Of a stretch of 10,785 nt of DNA, positions 1 through 9,460 are shown in pieces; position 1 is the first letter of the stretch; each line of letters begins with the position of its first letter. A program made the position numbers and the translations under genes. This stretch comes from Planctomycetales bacterium (GTDB lineage: Bacteria > Planctomycetota > Planctomycetia > Pirellulales > Thermoguttaceae). Below the pieces are notes generated by a model. It saw only the letters and a program-made list of their open reading frames with translations, was not told where the DNA came from and did not search any database. The DNA is taken from NCBI GenBank assembly GCA_007127495.1, contig SKZG01000378.1, forward strand, positions 1 through 10,785, read 5' to 3'.

Positions 1-91
1 TGGAAAGTGCGGCTGAAATGCTCGGTGAAAGGGCCCGGCCACGATAAACGCCGGGCAGCGGCTCAGCGACGCGAATCGCTGTAGTCCGGGG

Positions 92-109
92 AAAAACGGC
101 CTCCGACCG
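92..109 (-). terminator. Candidate intrinsic terminator after proB
   Basis: Read on the minus strand, a short hairpin (CGGTC, loop GGA, GGCCG; 5 bp with one G-U pair, positions 109-97) is followed at once by five T residues (96-92). It lies about 50 nt past the proB stop codon, where the transcript should end. The stem is short, so this is a plausible but not strong terminator. I see no gene in the rest of 1-157. Confidence 0.42.
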
Positions 110-157
110 AACATAAGATACATTATCGGACGTTGGCGGGGGGGCACCGCGTCACGC

Positions 158-226
158 TCATGGTGTCACGGTGGACGATCTCATCGTCACGGTCATGTTG
201 TCGCGATGGATGACTTCATCGTACGG
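158..226. repeat. Imperfect tandem duplication at the proB 3' end
   Basis: Positions 158-192 (35 nt) and 193-226 (34 nt) align end to end with 28 identities, 6 mismatches and a 1-nt gap. Both units begin TCATG on the plus strand and end ACGG. On the minus strand the inner unit encodes the in-frame DEVIHRDNM of ProB. The outer unit would encode DEIVHRDTM in the matching phase, but the extra base shifts it, so it is read as TMRSSTVTP before TGA. Confidence 0.75.
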
Positions 227-1318
227 TCGATGGCCCAGCACTTCAGCAATCCGGTTCGTGCGCAGGCCCTTGATCCGGTCCAGGTCGTCGGCACTGTAGT
301 TGGTGAGCCCGCGAGCGAACTCCCGGCCCTCGGTGTCGCGCAGGCGGACGACGTCGCCTTTCCGAAAACGGCCCTCGACACTCACAACGCCGATGGCCAG
401 AAGGCTGCGCCCTTGATTCACCAGTGCCTGGCGCGCGCCAGCGTCGAGCACCAGCGTACCGCGCGGCTGGACCGTTAGCCCAATCCATCGTTTCCGGGCT
501 GCCACGGTTTGCGGCTGGCCGAGAAAGAGCGTGCCGACGGGTTCGGCGGCCATAATGCGGGTGAGGACTCCTGGGGAAGCGCCACTGGCGATGATCACGT
601 TCTCGCCGCCGGCGGTGGCTAGGCGGGCGGCCTCCAGCTTGCTGGCCATGCCACCTTTGCCCAGCCCGCCCTGACAGTCCCGAGCCATGGCCCGGATCGA
701 GTCGTCCAAGCTGGTTACCGTCGATATCACCCGGCTTTGTGGATGGTCTGGATCGCCGTCGAACAGCCCGTCGACGTCCGAAAGGAGCACCAGCAGCGGC
801 GCTTGAATCAGGTTGGTTACGATGGCCGCCAGCCGGTCGTTGTCGCCAAAGGTGGTTTGCAGCTCGTCGACGGCGACGGTGTCGTTCTCATTGATCACGG
901 GAACGGCACCCAGCTCCAGGAGTGTGAGTATGGTGTTCCGGGCGTTCAGGTACCGGGTTCGGTGCTCCAGATCCTCAGCGGTCAGCAGGATTTGGGCTGC
1001 GTGGCGTCCGAAGCGGAACAGGGTGCGTTCGTAAACTTCCACGAGCATGCTCTGGCCAACGGCGGCCACGGCCTGCAGACGCGCCAGGTCAGTCGGCCTG
1101 CCGGCAAGGCCAAGCCGGCCCACGCCGGCGCCCACAGCCCCGGAACTGACCAGTACGACCCGGCGTCCCGATTCCATAACCTCGTGGACCTGCATGGCAA
1201 GTTGCTCGATGCGTTGCGAGTCGAGCCGTCCGGCCGCGTCGGTCAGCACGCGCGTGCCAACCTTAACGACGATCGTGGTGGCGCTTGCCGCAATTTCCTC
1301 TCGAATCGTTTTGGGCAT
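158..1318 (-). CDS. proB: Glutamate 5-kinase with C-terminal PUA domain
   Basis: ProB phosphorylates the gamma-carboxylate of glutamate with ATP, the first step of proline synthesis in the cytoplasm. Its product goes to ProA, which is not in this window. The amino-acid kinase domain covers about residues 12-260. It shows VVKVGTRVLT (17-26), VVLVSSGAVGAG (54-65), the substrate-binding stretch VINENDTVA (141-149), FGDNDRLAA (157-165), SDVDGLF (180-186) and the glycine-rich GGLGKGGMASK (217-227). A PUA domain fills about 280-365. The 386-residue length suits the long, PUA-bearing ProB type. The ATG at 1318 puts the kinase motif at the expected distance, but the Shine-Dalgarno is weak. It lies 103 bp downstream of thiE on the same strand, so co-transcription is possible. 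The usual family ending (about DEVIHRDN) is followed by an extra tail, MTVTMRSSTVTP, most of which is encoded by a duplicated, frame-shifted copy of that ending. Confidence 0.97.
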   Translation of the reverse strand: MPKTIREEIAASATTIVVKVGTRVLTDAAGRLDSQRIEQLAMQVHEVMESGRRVVLVSSGAVGAGVGRLGLAGRPTDLARLQAVAAVGQSMLVEVYERTLFRFGRHAAQILLTAEDLEHRTRYLNARNTILTLLELGAVPVINENDTVAVDELQTTFGDNDRLAAIVTNLIQAPLLVLLSDVDGLFDGDPDHPQSRVISTVTSLDDSIRAMARDCQGGLGKGGMASKLEAARLATAGGENVIIASGASPGVLTRIMAAEPVGTLFLGQPQTVAARKRWIGLTVQPRGTLVLDAGARQALVNQGRSLLAIGVVSVEGRFRKGDVVRLRDTEGREFARGLTNYSADDLDRIKGLRTNRIAEVLGHRPYDEVIHRDNMTVTMRSSTVTP

Positions 1319-1357
1319 GTTGTCTTCGATGAAAGTGGCGTAACAAAACCGGCACGG

Positions 1358-1411
1358 GCTCCCGAACAGGAGCAGCCAACTTACGAAATTGGCGCGAAAC
1401 GGGATGCCCGT
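1358..1411 (-). terminator. Two small hairpins between thiE and proB
   Basis: Just past the thiE stop, the minus strand reads ACGGG-CAT-CCCGT (1411-1399) followed by TTTC. Further on is GCTCC-TGTTCG-GGAGC (1373-1358) with no T-run. Each stem is 5 bp. They could weaken read-through into proB or be an RNA processing or attenuation site. Neither is a convincing terminator. Confidence 0.22.
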
Positions 1412-1421
1412 CTTGACTTTT

Positions 1422-2495
1422 TCAGAGCCTCTGAACGGCGTCGGCTAATCTGGCTCGCAGTTCAGAAACGGCTGTCCCGGGATCCGACGCTTGGGTCACA
1501 GCGCCGCTTACGGCGATTCGGGTGAAGCCGGCAGCCAAGACCTCGCCCAGATTTTCGGAAGTAATACCACCAATCGCGAAAGCTGGCAAGCGCACTTCCG
1601 CCGATACAGCCTGCAACAAGGAAACACCCGGAAAAGCCTCGAACTGCTTGGTGCCCGAGGGAAACGTCGGACCAACGCCGATGTAGTCGGACCCGTCGAG
1701 CACCGCCCGGCGGGCCTGCTGAAGCGAATGCGTAGACACGCCGACCAGGCGGTCCGGACCGAGAATCCTGCGGGCATCCTTCACAGACAAATCGTCCTGG
1801 CCCAGGTGGACTCCGTCGGCTCGGCTGAGCACCGCCAGATCGGGACGATCATTGATCACCAACAAGGTTTCCGACCCCTCAGTCACTTTCCGAATCAGGC
1901 GGGCGCGGGCGAGCAGCTCGGTGTCGGGCAGGTGTTTGTCGCGCAACTGAAGTATGTCAGCCCCGGCTCCCACCAGGTTTTCCACGAGGTGTTGCAGCGT
2001 GCGGGAATCGGTTTGCCCGTCCAGGAGCACGTACAGCCGGGTTTTTTCGAGCCGTTCCATGCCCCGGCGTGTGGTTTCCACGGCTCGGTGCAAAGTGTAA
2101 CTGAGGTAACGAAGTTGTTTTATTTTTTCAGCGGCCCGCGCGTCGTCCAGCTTGCTAAATTCCTCCAGGGAACGCAGGGCCTCCTGCAAGCGGGCAAAAT
2201 TCGCGGCGAGCACCCCCTCGGCATCCGCGCGCAACGCCTCGCTCGAAGTCGTCAACCGCGTTCCCACGTCGGCTTGCGTGTCCCGTGCGGCGAGGCGTTG
2301 CCCGGCGGGAATGTGGGCAAGAGCGTCCGTCAAATCGTGCCGGAACTGCTTGCACTGGCTGGTAAGAAAGCGGTCGTCGAGCACAAAGCGGAGGTAGTCT
2401 TCCACCACGCGCAGGGCCTCGCGGGCGCGATTGGCTGCGGCATCGAAAATACGGAGAAGCTCAATTTGCACAGTTCCTGGCCCTTTTAGGGTCAC
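1422..2495 (-). CDS. thiE: Bifunctional ThiD2-ThiE: HMP-phosphate kinase / thiamin-phosphate synthase
   Basis: The C-terminal half (about 152-350) is a ThiE TIM barrel, which joins HMP pyrophosphate and thiazole phosphate into thiamin phosphate. Visible motifs are QLRDK (183-187), INDRPDLA (214-221), DGVHLGQDD (228-236), GVSTHS (252-257), YIGVGPTFPSGTK (271-283) and AIGGI (307-311). The N-terminal half (about 10-145) opens with RIFDAAANRAREALRVVED. This is characteristic of ThiD2, an alternative HMP-phosphate kinase described as a ThiE fusion partner, so one protein probably supplies its own pyrophosphate substrate. At 357 residues it is much longer than ThiE alone (about 210). The GTG at 2495 is the longest start. 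A GTG at 2471 (residue 9) follows CCAGGAACT and is an equally good candidate. A promoter with a perfect TATAAT lies close upstream. The leader of about 28 nt leaves no room for a TPP riboswitch. Confidence 0.93.
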   Translation of the reverse strand: MTLKGPGTVQIELLRIFDAAANRAREALRVVEDYLRFVLDDRFLTSQCKQFRHDLTDALAHIPAGQRLAARDTQADVGTRLTTSSEALRADAEGVLAANFARLQEALRSLEEFSKLDDARAAEKIKQLRYLSYTLHRAVETTRRGMERLEKTRLYVLLDGQTDSRTLQHLVENLVGAGADILQLRDKHLPDTELLARARLIRKVTEGSETLLVINDRPDLAVLSRADGVHLGQDDLSVKDARRILGPDRLVGVSTHSLQQARRAVLDGSDYIGVGPTFPSGTKQFEAFPGVSLLQAVSAEVRLPAFAIGGITSENLGEVLAAGFTRIAVSGAVTQASDPGTAVSELRARLADAVQRL

Positions 2496-2529
2496 AAAGC
2501 CCCATCACGATAAGGGTTCTCTCGCTTAC

Positions 2530-2557
2530 ATTATACTGTCCATTGGTTCGAAAACAA
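2530..2557 (-). promoter_or_regulatory. Sigma70-like promoter for thiE (and perhaps proB)
   Basis: On the minus strand, TTGTTT (2557-2552) and a perfect TATAAT (2535-2530) are separated by 16 bp. Transcription would start near 2523, about 28 nt before the GTG at 2495. The -35 matches only 3 of 6 consensus bases. The call assumes a canonical housekeeping sigma factor. Confidence 0.6.
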
Positions 2558-2722
2558 GAACCCGCGACCGGCTCCAACGCGCCAGGGGCGGTACGACTGG
2601 CAAATGTTGTGGTCGGAATTGAACGTTTCCGTGGGCAATGCGTTGCCCGTTGGGGACCGCGCACTGCGGGCGGTTGCGTCGGGTGGTATGCTATTCCCCC
2701 TGGAAGAAGCCTCTAGGCTGCC

Positions 2723-2751
2723 TTGATCAATCGCTAACTGCGAGTTACAAT
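2723..2751 (+). promoter_or_regulatory. Sigma70-like promoter for the TPR gene and clpC
   Basis: TTGATC (2723-2728) and TACAAT (2746-2751) are separated by 17 bp and match consensus at 4 of 6 and 5 of 6 positions. The start would be near 2758, giving a leader of about 47 nt before the TTG at 2805. The rest of the 309-bp divergent gap (2496-2804) shows no RNA gene. I found no CIRCE-like inverted repeat or CtsR-like direct heptads near this promoter. Confidence 0.6.
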
Positions 2752-2804
2752 TCCCTGGTGGACGACCCGGAGGGTCCTGCCAGTCGGTCTGAAGGGAAAG
2801 TGGG

Positions 2805-3386
2805 TTGACGGAGCGACGGATGTTTGGCACGAAGCTATGGATTACGTTTGTGTGGCCTGGTTTACCCCAGTTATGGAGGCGGGGAAGTTGGATTGCGCTG
2901 GCGGTGGCCTTTGGAGCGGGCGGCATGTTGAATGGTGCCCTGCTCAGCAGCCTGATCTGGCGTGAACTAATCCCCGGCAACGTGCGTAACGCGCTATGGA
3001 TGGCCATTTGCCTGGGATGGGTGGCCGGGGCCGTGTATTCCGCGTTTTTTGAGCCCAAGCTCCCGCCACACCAGCGGGGCGATCCGTCGGAAGACCCCTT
3101 CCCTACGGCGGTTGGCGAGTACTTGAAGGGGAATTGGTACGAAGCGGAGCGAATCCTGGCATCGCTGCTTCGTCGCGATGTCCGCGACGTGCAAGCCCGG
3201 ATTCTGCTGGCCTCGCTGCTACGGCACGTGGGGCGGCTCGAGGAGGCCGGTCGTCAGATCGACGTCCTCACCCGGTTCGAAGCGGCCGACAAATGGCAAC
3301 TGGAAATCCAACGCGAGCGGCAACTAATCCTATATAAGCAATCAGGCGAATCGAGTCAGCCCGACGGGCTGCGCCCGGCCGCCTGA
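2805..3386 (+). CDS. Two-TM membrane protein with cytoplasmic TPR-like tail
   Basis: I do not recognise a named family. Residues 14-24 carry a PGLPQLW motif, like the PGxGQxY motif of small multi-spanning membrane proteins. Two hydrophobic helices follow (about 28-52 and 60-82). The soluble tail (about 100-170) reads like one or two tetratricopeptide repeats (EYLKGNWYEAERILASLLRR, then ILLASLLRHVGRLEEAGRQI), a form that usually binds other proteins. The first start is TTG at 2805. The ATG at 2820 (residue 6) has GGAG 6 nt upstream and may be the true start. The gene ends 20 bp before clpC on the same strand behind the same promoter, so the two are probably co-transcribed. A role in anchoring or delivering substrates to ClpC is possible but rests only on this context. 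Confidence 0.85.
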   Translation: MTERRMFGTKLWITFVWPGLPQLWRRGSWIALAVAFGAGGMLNGALLSSLIWRELIPGNVRNALWMAICLGWVAGAVYSAFFEPKLPPHQRGDPSEDPFPTAVGEYLKGNWYEAERILASLLRRDVRDVQARILLASLLRHVGRLEEAGRQIDVLTRFEAADKWQLEIQRERQLILYKQSGESSQPDGLRPAA

Positions 3387-3406
3387 GAATCATCACGGAG
3401 AAGAAA

Positions 3407-5950
<2,544 letters not shown>

Positions 5951-6062
5951 CCGGCCCGGTTCGTAAGTGTACAGGGCACGATCACTTGCCGGATTATTCA
6001 TTCACGTAGGGTGGGTCGAGGTCGCTCCTATATTGCGCAGAGTTCCCAAAGGTCATTTCCGT

Positions 6063-6068
6063 TATAAT
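6063..6068 (+). promoter_or_regulatory. Candidate -10 box for the mla operon
   Basis: A perfect TATAAT lies in the only gap upstream of mlaE. No recognisable -35 sits 16-18 bp upstream; the nearest TTG (TTGCGC, 6033-6038) is 24 bp away, which is too far. Either an activator or another sigma factor is used, or the match is chance. Confidence 0.3.
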
Positions 6069-6108
6069 CCGCAAAGCCGACTCAAGCTGAAGGGATTCCG
6101 CGTCGAAT

Positions 6109-6131
6109 AAACAGGTGGGATTTCCTGTTTT
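6109..6131 (+). terminator. 7-bp inverted repeat with short T-run
   Basis: AAACAGG pairs perfectly with CCTGTTT across an 8-nt loop, and one more T follows. It could end clpC transcripts about 160 nt past the stop codon, or fold in the mlaE leader. The AT-containing stem and short T-run make it weak. Confidence 0.25.
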
Positions 6132-6279
6132 CGTAGCCGTTCATGGGGAATGTCCCAGTTTTCTTGGCGCAACAGTGGGTGTTCGTTCCCGGGCAAGACG
6201 CCCTTATCGCCGAGAAAACGGTACTGCCGCTTCGGCCGACACGTGAACGGTTGCACTATCTCGTGGCGCACTGTACATC

Positions 6280-7158
6280 ATGGCAACTGGCTCTGAAACT
6301 GCAAGCCGGAACGATTCGGTCCGCCGACCGGGTGCGGCGCGGGTTGCTGCCGAGTGGATTGCCGATCTTGGTGCGCTGGTGGTGGATTGGATTACGGAAC
6401 TGGGCAGTATTTCCCTGTTCACGGCGCAAACGCTTCGCTGGTTGTTCACCCGCTTGCCGCGAAGGGAAACCTTGCTGCCGTGCTTCTACCAAATTGGCGT
6501 GCTGAGCCTTCCCGTTGTCGCCCTGACGGGAACCTTCATCGGAATGGTGCTGGTGGTGCAAACCTACGTGCAGTTCCGCATGTTGAACTTGGAAACGCGT
6601 CTGGGGGCGGTGATCAACATGTCGCTGGTGCGCGAACTAGGCCCCGTGTTGGCCGCCACGATGCTGGCGGGGCGGGTCGGCAGCTCCATGGCGGCCGAGT
6701 TGGGCACCATGCGAGTGACGGAGCAGATTGACGCCTTGACCAGCATGGGAGCCAACCCAATCCATTACCTGGTGGTCCCCCGGTTCCTCGCCTGCCTGCT
6801 GCTCATTCCGGCCCTGACCATCATGGCCGACTTCATGGGCGTGGCCGGCGCGTTCTTTTATGCGGTATGGCTCCTGGAGATCGACTGGCATCATTACCTG
6901 GTCAACTCCCAACGGTTTGTGGGCAATTTCGACGTATTCGCCGGCGTGTTCAAGAGCCTATTCTTCGGCACGGCCATCGCACTGATCGGGTGCCACCGCG
7001 GTTTCCATTGCGATCCGGGCGCGGAAGGCGTAGGCCGAGCTGCCACGACGGCGTTCGTCGCCTCCTTCGTGGTCATTCTCCTGCTGAACCTGCTGTTGGG
7101 CATCATGCTCGATGGCATCTATTATACCTTGTGGCCGGAAGCCCCGAAAATCCTGTAG
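6280..7158 (+). CDS. mlaE: MlaE-type ABC transporter permease (lipid transport)
   Basis: MlaE is the inner-membrane permease of MCE/Mla systems, which move phospholipids between the inner and outer membranes. The family signature covers residues 118-153 (RELGPVLAATMLAGR, then GSSMAAELGTMRVTEQIDAL). An amphipathic N-terminal region (20-60) is followed by hydrophobic segments near 73-98, 120-135, 163-195, 222-240 and 258-285. A second conserved patch, GAEGVGRAATTAFVASF, lies at 247-263. The 292-residue length is somewhat longer than the usual 260 because of an N-terminal extension. The ATG at 6280 is the first ATG after an in-frame stop at 6244 and has no clear Shine-Dalgarno. It begins a three-gene run with the ATPase and MCE genes. 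No STAS-domain mlaB or periplasmic mlaC gene is present. Confidence 0.95.
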   Translation: MATGSETASRNDSVRRPGAARVAAEWIADLGALVVDWITELGSISLFTAQTLRWLFTRLPRRETLLPCFYQIGVLSLPVVALTGTFIGMVLVVQTYVQFRMLNLETRLGAVINMSLVRELGPVLAATMLAGRVGSSMAAELGTMRVTEQIDALTSMGANPIHYLVVPRFLACLLLIPALTIMADFMGVAGAFFYAVWLLEIDWHHYLVNSQRFVGNFDVFAGVFKSLFFGTAIALIGCHRGFHCDPGAEGVGRAATTAFVASFVVILLLNLLLGIMLDGIYYTLWPEAPKIL

Positions 7159-7193
7159 TCCAGCGGTCGTCCCCTCCCCTGCCCTGCCCTGCG

Positions 7194-8024
7194 ATGGTCG
7201 ATGCAGCCAACAGTTTGAAACGGAAGCCGATGGTGGAATTGGTGGGACTGCACATCGATTTCGACCAGCACCAGGTGCTGCGCGATATCAACCTGACCGT
7301 GGCTCGGGGCGAAACCCTCGCCGTCATTGGCGAGAGCGGGTGCGGGAAGACGGTGTTGTTGAAAACGATTATCGGCCTTCTTCGGCCCACCCGAGGCAAG
7401 GTCGTCTTCGACGGCCGCAACCTGTCCGACATCGCAGAAGCCGAGTTGCCCCGCCAGCGGGCCCGCTTCGGGTTTGTCTTCCAGCAGGCGGCCCTGTTTG
7501 ACAGCATGACCGTGGCCCAGAATGTCGCTTTTCCGTTGCGAGAGCATACGCGCAAGGGCCCGGAGGAACTGCGGCAGGTCGTCGTCGACCGCCTCGCGGA
7601 GGTGGGCCTGCCGGAGTCCATCCTGTCGAAAAAGCCGGCGGAACTGTCCGGCGGCATGCGCAAACGCGTGGGCTTGGCTCGGGCAATGGTCTTGAATCCC
7701 GAAATCATCCTTTACGATGAGCCCACGACCGGGCTGGACCCGATCATGAGTGACGTCATCAATGAGTTGATCCTCAACATGCGCACCTACCACCCGGCCA
7801 CCGCGGTGGTGGTCACGCACGACATGCGCACCGCGCGGAGGGTGGCTGATCGGATCGTCATGCTGTACCCCTTGACTCGGCTTGCAGGCGATCAGCCGCA
7901 GGTCATCTATGACGGTCCGCCGGACGCCATCGATTGCGCCGCCGATCCGCGCGTTACGCAGTTCGTGCGGGGCGAGGCCGGCGAACGCTTGATGGAAATG
8001 CGAGCCCTGAATGGAGCTAAATAA
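7194..8024 (+). CDS. mlaF: MlaF-type ABC transporter ATP-binding protein
   Basis: This is the ATPase that drives the MlaE permease from the cytoplasmic face. Walker A is GESGCGKT (46-53), followed by a Q-loop (FVFQQAALFD), the ABC signature LSGGM (151-155), Walker B IILYDEP (171-177) and an H-loop THD with His209. TTGLDPI after Walker B is typical of MlaF. The frame is open well upstream into mlaE. I use the ATG at 7194, which gives 276 residues and clears mlaE by 35 bp. It follows a pyrimidine-rich stretch with no Shine-Dalgarno. The ATG at 7230 (residue 13) has GGAAG 3 nt upstream and begins MVELVGLHIDF, the usual family start, so it may be the real one. The stop overlaps the mlaD start in TAATG, a sign of coupled translation. 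Confidence 0.95.
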   Translation: MVDAANSLKRKPMVELVGLHIDFDQHQVLRDINLTVARGETLAVIGESGCGKTVLLKTIIGLLRPTRGKVVFDGRNLSDIAEAELPRQRARFGFVFQQAALFDSMTVAQNVAFPLREHTRKGPEELRQVVVDRLAEVGLPESILSKKPAELSGGMRKRVGLARAMVLNPEIILYDEPTTGLDPIMSDVINELILNMRTYHPATAVVVTHDMRTARRVADRIVMLYPLTRLAGDQPQVIYDGPPDAIDCAADPRVTQFVRGEAGERLMEMRALNGAK

Positions 8025-9214
8025 TGGATGAACGGATTATCCAGTTTCGCGTCGGTGTGATGGTGTTCGCCACGATCCTCATCGCCCTGATCCTCATCTT
8101 CATGTTCGGCGATTTCCACCAGATCATTCATGGAACGTACGAGGTCCGGGTGTGGTTGCGCGAAGCGCCCGGGGTGGCGGTCGATACGCCGGTTCGCAAG
8201 AGCGGTATCCTGATCGGCCGCGTGACGCGCGTGGAATTTGCCGAAACCATCGCCGACCATGAAGAGATCCGAGGGTTCTTGGGCGTCAGCGAGGCCGAGT
8301 TCGAGCGGGGCGTGGTCCTGACCATGGCGATTCAGAGCGACAAGCGGATTTATCAAAACGAACTCGCGCGTGTCCGGACCTCATTACTGGGCGATGCGGT
8401 GGTCCAGATCGTCCGCACCGATAATTCCAAGCACGGTCCCAGCCCCAGCCCCAGCCCGTTCGGACTCGGAGCGATGACGGCGGGCGAGGGCCCCACCGAC
8501 GAGAAGCAGCCGGTTGAGACCGGCCAATGGATCCGAGGCGAGATCGCAGACGATCCGGTGGAGGCCGTGCGGGACCTGGCCCCGAAGCTTGACGACGTGA
8601 TGCACTCCATCCAGTCCACGAGTGAAACCGTTCGCGACCTGGCGGCGACTTTCAACCGACTCCTGCACAACAATGAGGAGCACCTCGACCGCGCGTTTGG
8701 AAAGGCAGCCGAAACGCTCGGCGCCGTGGAGCAATTGGCAAACAATGCCAACAGGGTTCTCGGCGACGAGCAGGCACAACTGGAAATCCGCCGGGCCATT
8801 GAGCGCTTGCCGATACTCATGGACGATACCCACAAGGCCGTCGTGCAAATCCAGCACAGCATGGCCACCTTCAACCGGAGCCTGAGAAACATCGAGGACT
8901 TCACGGAGCCCCTCGGACGCGATGCCGAGAAGATGATCGGCCGGGTAGACACCAGCCTCGCTCATCTGGAGCAGCTTGGCCGCGAGTTGGTGCAGTTCAG
9001 CCAGGCGATCAATCATCGCGATGGGACGCTGGGCCAGTTGATCCACAATCCGGAACTCTACCAGAACCTGAACCGGGCCATCCGGAACGTGGAGCACCTG
9101 ACCCGCAAATTGGAACCGATCATCGACGACGCCCGCGTCTTTTCCGACAAAGTCTCCCGCAACCCCGGCGTCATTGTGCGCGACGCCGTCCGGCCGGGGC
9201 CCGGGCTGAAGTAA
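8024..9214 (+). CDS. mlaD: MlaD-type MCE domain protein
   Basis: MCE proteins are anchored in the inner membrane and form hexameric rings or tubes in the periplasm through which lipids pass. Here there is an 8-residue cytoplasmic start, one TM helix (10-29) and an MCE domain (about 38-131) with APGVAVDTPVRKSGILIGRV (48-67). About 20 residues are inserted in the MCE domain (74-96, ADHEEIRGFLGVSEAEFE). After a PSPSPSP linker (139-145) comes a long mainly helical region (about 180-385) rich in heptad-like spacing, which could form a needle or tube. The 396-residue length is far above E. coli MlaD (about 180) and closer to PqiB/YebT-like or tube-forming MCE proteins. The start ATG overlaps the mlaF stop (TAATG) with GGAG 7 nt upstream. 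The MCE call is firm; lipid cargo and direction of transport are not visible. Confidence 0.92.
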   Translation: MDERIIQFRVGVMVFATILIALILIFMFGDFHQIIHGTYEVRVWLREAPGVAVDTPVRKSGILIGRVTRVEFAETIADHEEIRGFLGVSEAEFERGVVLTMAIQSDKRIYQNELARVRTSLLGDAVVQIVRTDNSKHGPSPSPSPFGLGAMTAGEGPTDEKQPVETGQWIRGEIADDPVEAVRDLAPKLDDVMHSIQSTSETVRDLAATFNRLLHNNEEHLDRAFGKAAETLGAVEQLANNANRVLGDEQAQLEIRRAIERLPILMDDTHKAVVQIQHSMATFNRSLRNIEDFTEPLGRDAEKMIGRVDTSLAHLEQLGRELVQFSQAINHRDGTLGQLIHNPELYQNLNRAIRNVEHLTRKLEPIIDDARVFSDKVSRNPGVIVRDAVRPGPGLK

Positions 9215-9231
9215 GGACGGGGTTGGCGTCC
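9215..9231 (+). other. Hairpin directly after mlaD
   Basis: GGACG and CGTCC form a perfect 5-bp stem with a 7-nt loop starting one base after the mlaD stop. No T-run follows, so it is a weak terminator at best. The transposon-end motif begins 9 bp further on. Confidence 0.3.
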
Positions 9232-9239
9232 GGGGATGG

Positions 9240-9355
9240 GGTCAGAGCTTGAATAGTGATTAGTGAAGTGCCTTTTCCAGTTGGGTGGCCGTGTGGCGGA
9301 GTGTCTCGTCGCTCGACTCCACGCGCGCTACCGCGCGGGTCACGCTGCTGGGACT
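9240..9355 (+). repeat. 116-bp direct repeat, copy 1
   Basis: This segment matches 10216-10331 with 2 mismatches in 116 bp, at an exact offset of 976 bp. It begins with the end motif GGTCAGAGCTTGAATAG and, on the minus strand, encodes the last 32 or so residues of a RAYT-like transposase. Homology stops within a few bases after GGGACT at 9355. Confidence 0.93.
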
Positions 9356-9460
9356 TCGGTAGCCCAAGGCCTCGGCGACTTTGCCCGCTGGATGACCGAA
9401 CCGGCGACGCGCCAAGTAGGCTGCCACCGCTCGGCTCGCTGTCCTTTTGGGTTTCCGACG
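9260..9460 (-). pseudogene. C-terminal HTH remnant of a RAYT/Y1-type transposase
   Basis: On the minus strand from about 9460 to the TAA at 9262-9260 the frame reads KPKRTASRAVAAYLARRRFG, then a continuous stretch with VAEALGYRSPSSVTRAVARV and ends in LEKALH. This is the DnaA-like helix-turn-helix tail seen at the C terminus of many REP-associated tyrosine transposases. The N-terminal catalytic HUH domain is absent: upstream of about 9470 the sequence changes to the toxin-antitoxin promoter and, on the other strand, the antitoxin gene. It is a 5'-truncated remnant. The identification rests on the pattern of the tail and on its repetition behind a recognisable RAYT N terminus at 10335-10640. 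The exact upstream breakpoint is uncertain. Confidence 0.72.

Larger units (their letters stand above)
5951..6279. other. Intergenic region between clpC and mlaE
   Basis: These 329 bp hold no convincing gene. Visible items are a weak hairpin after clpC (GTAAGTG 5963-5969 with CACTTGC 5983-5989, one G-U pair, no T-run) and a perfect TATAAT at 6063-6068 with no good -35. There is also a 7-bp inverted repeat AAACAGG/CCTGTTT (6109-6115 and 6124-6130, loop 8) followed by T. If TATAAT is used, mlaE would have a leader of about 205 nt containing that inverted repeat. Confidence 0.5.

Noticed and set aside
737..1525. Long plus-strand open frame of 262 codons opposite proB
   Set aside because: It lies antisense to a clear proB, has no recognisable domain, and long antisense frames are common in GC-rich DNA.
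2496..2804. TPP riboswitch, CIRCE or CtsR operator in the divergent gap
   Set aside because: No CTGAGA-type aptamer core, CIRCE inverted repeat or tandem heptad operator could be found by eye on either strand.
6143..6505. Open frame of 120 codons overlapping the mlaE start
   Set aside because: Most of it overlaps mlaE in another frame, it shows no motif, and its ATG lacks a Shine-Dalgarno.
6867..7193. Longer mlaF starting inside mlaE
   Set aside because: The extra N-terminal residues are the shifted translation of mlaE, are low in conserved features and do not belong to the ABC ATPase fold.
8430..8458. CCCAGC repeats in mlaD, possibly a slippage site
   Set aside because: Only about three hexamer units, in frame, encoding a Pro-Ser linker; any unit change would keep the frame.
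9310..9340. CGCGCG-CTAC-CGCGCG palindrome in the 116-bp repeat, with GTAG in the loop on the minus strand, resembling the REP tetranucleotide
   Set aside because: It is coding sequence for TRAVARVE in the transposase tail. The GTAG is in the loop and not at the foot of the hairpin as in true REPs, so it is probably a by-product of GC-rich Arg/Ala/Val codons.
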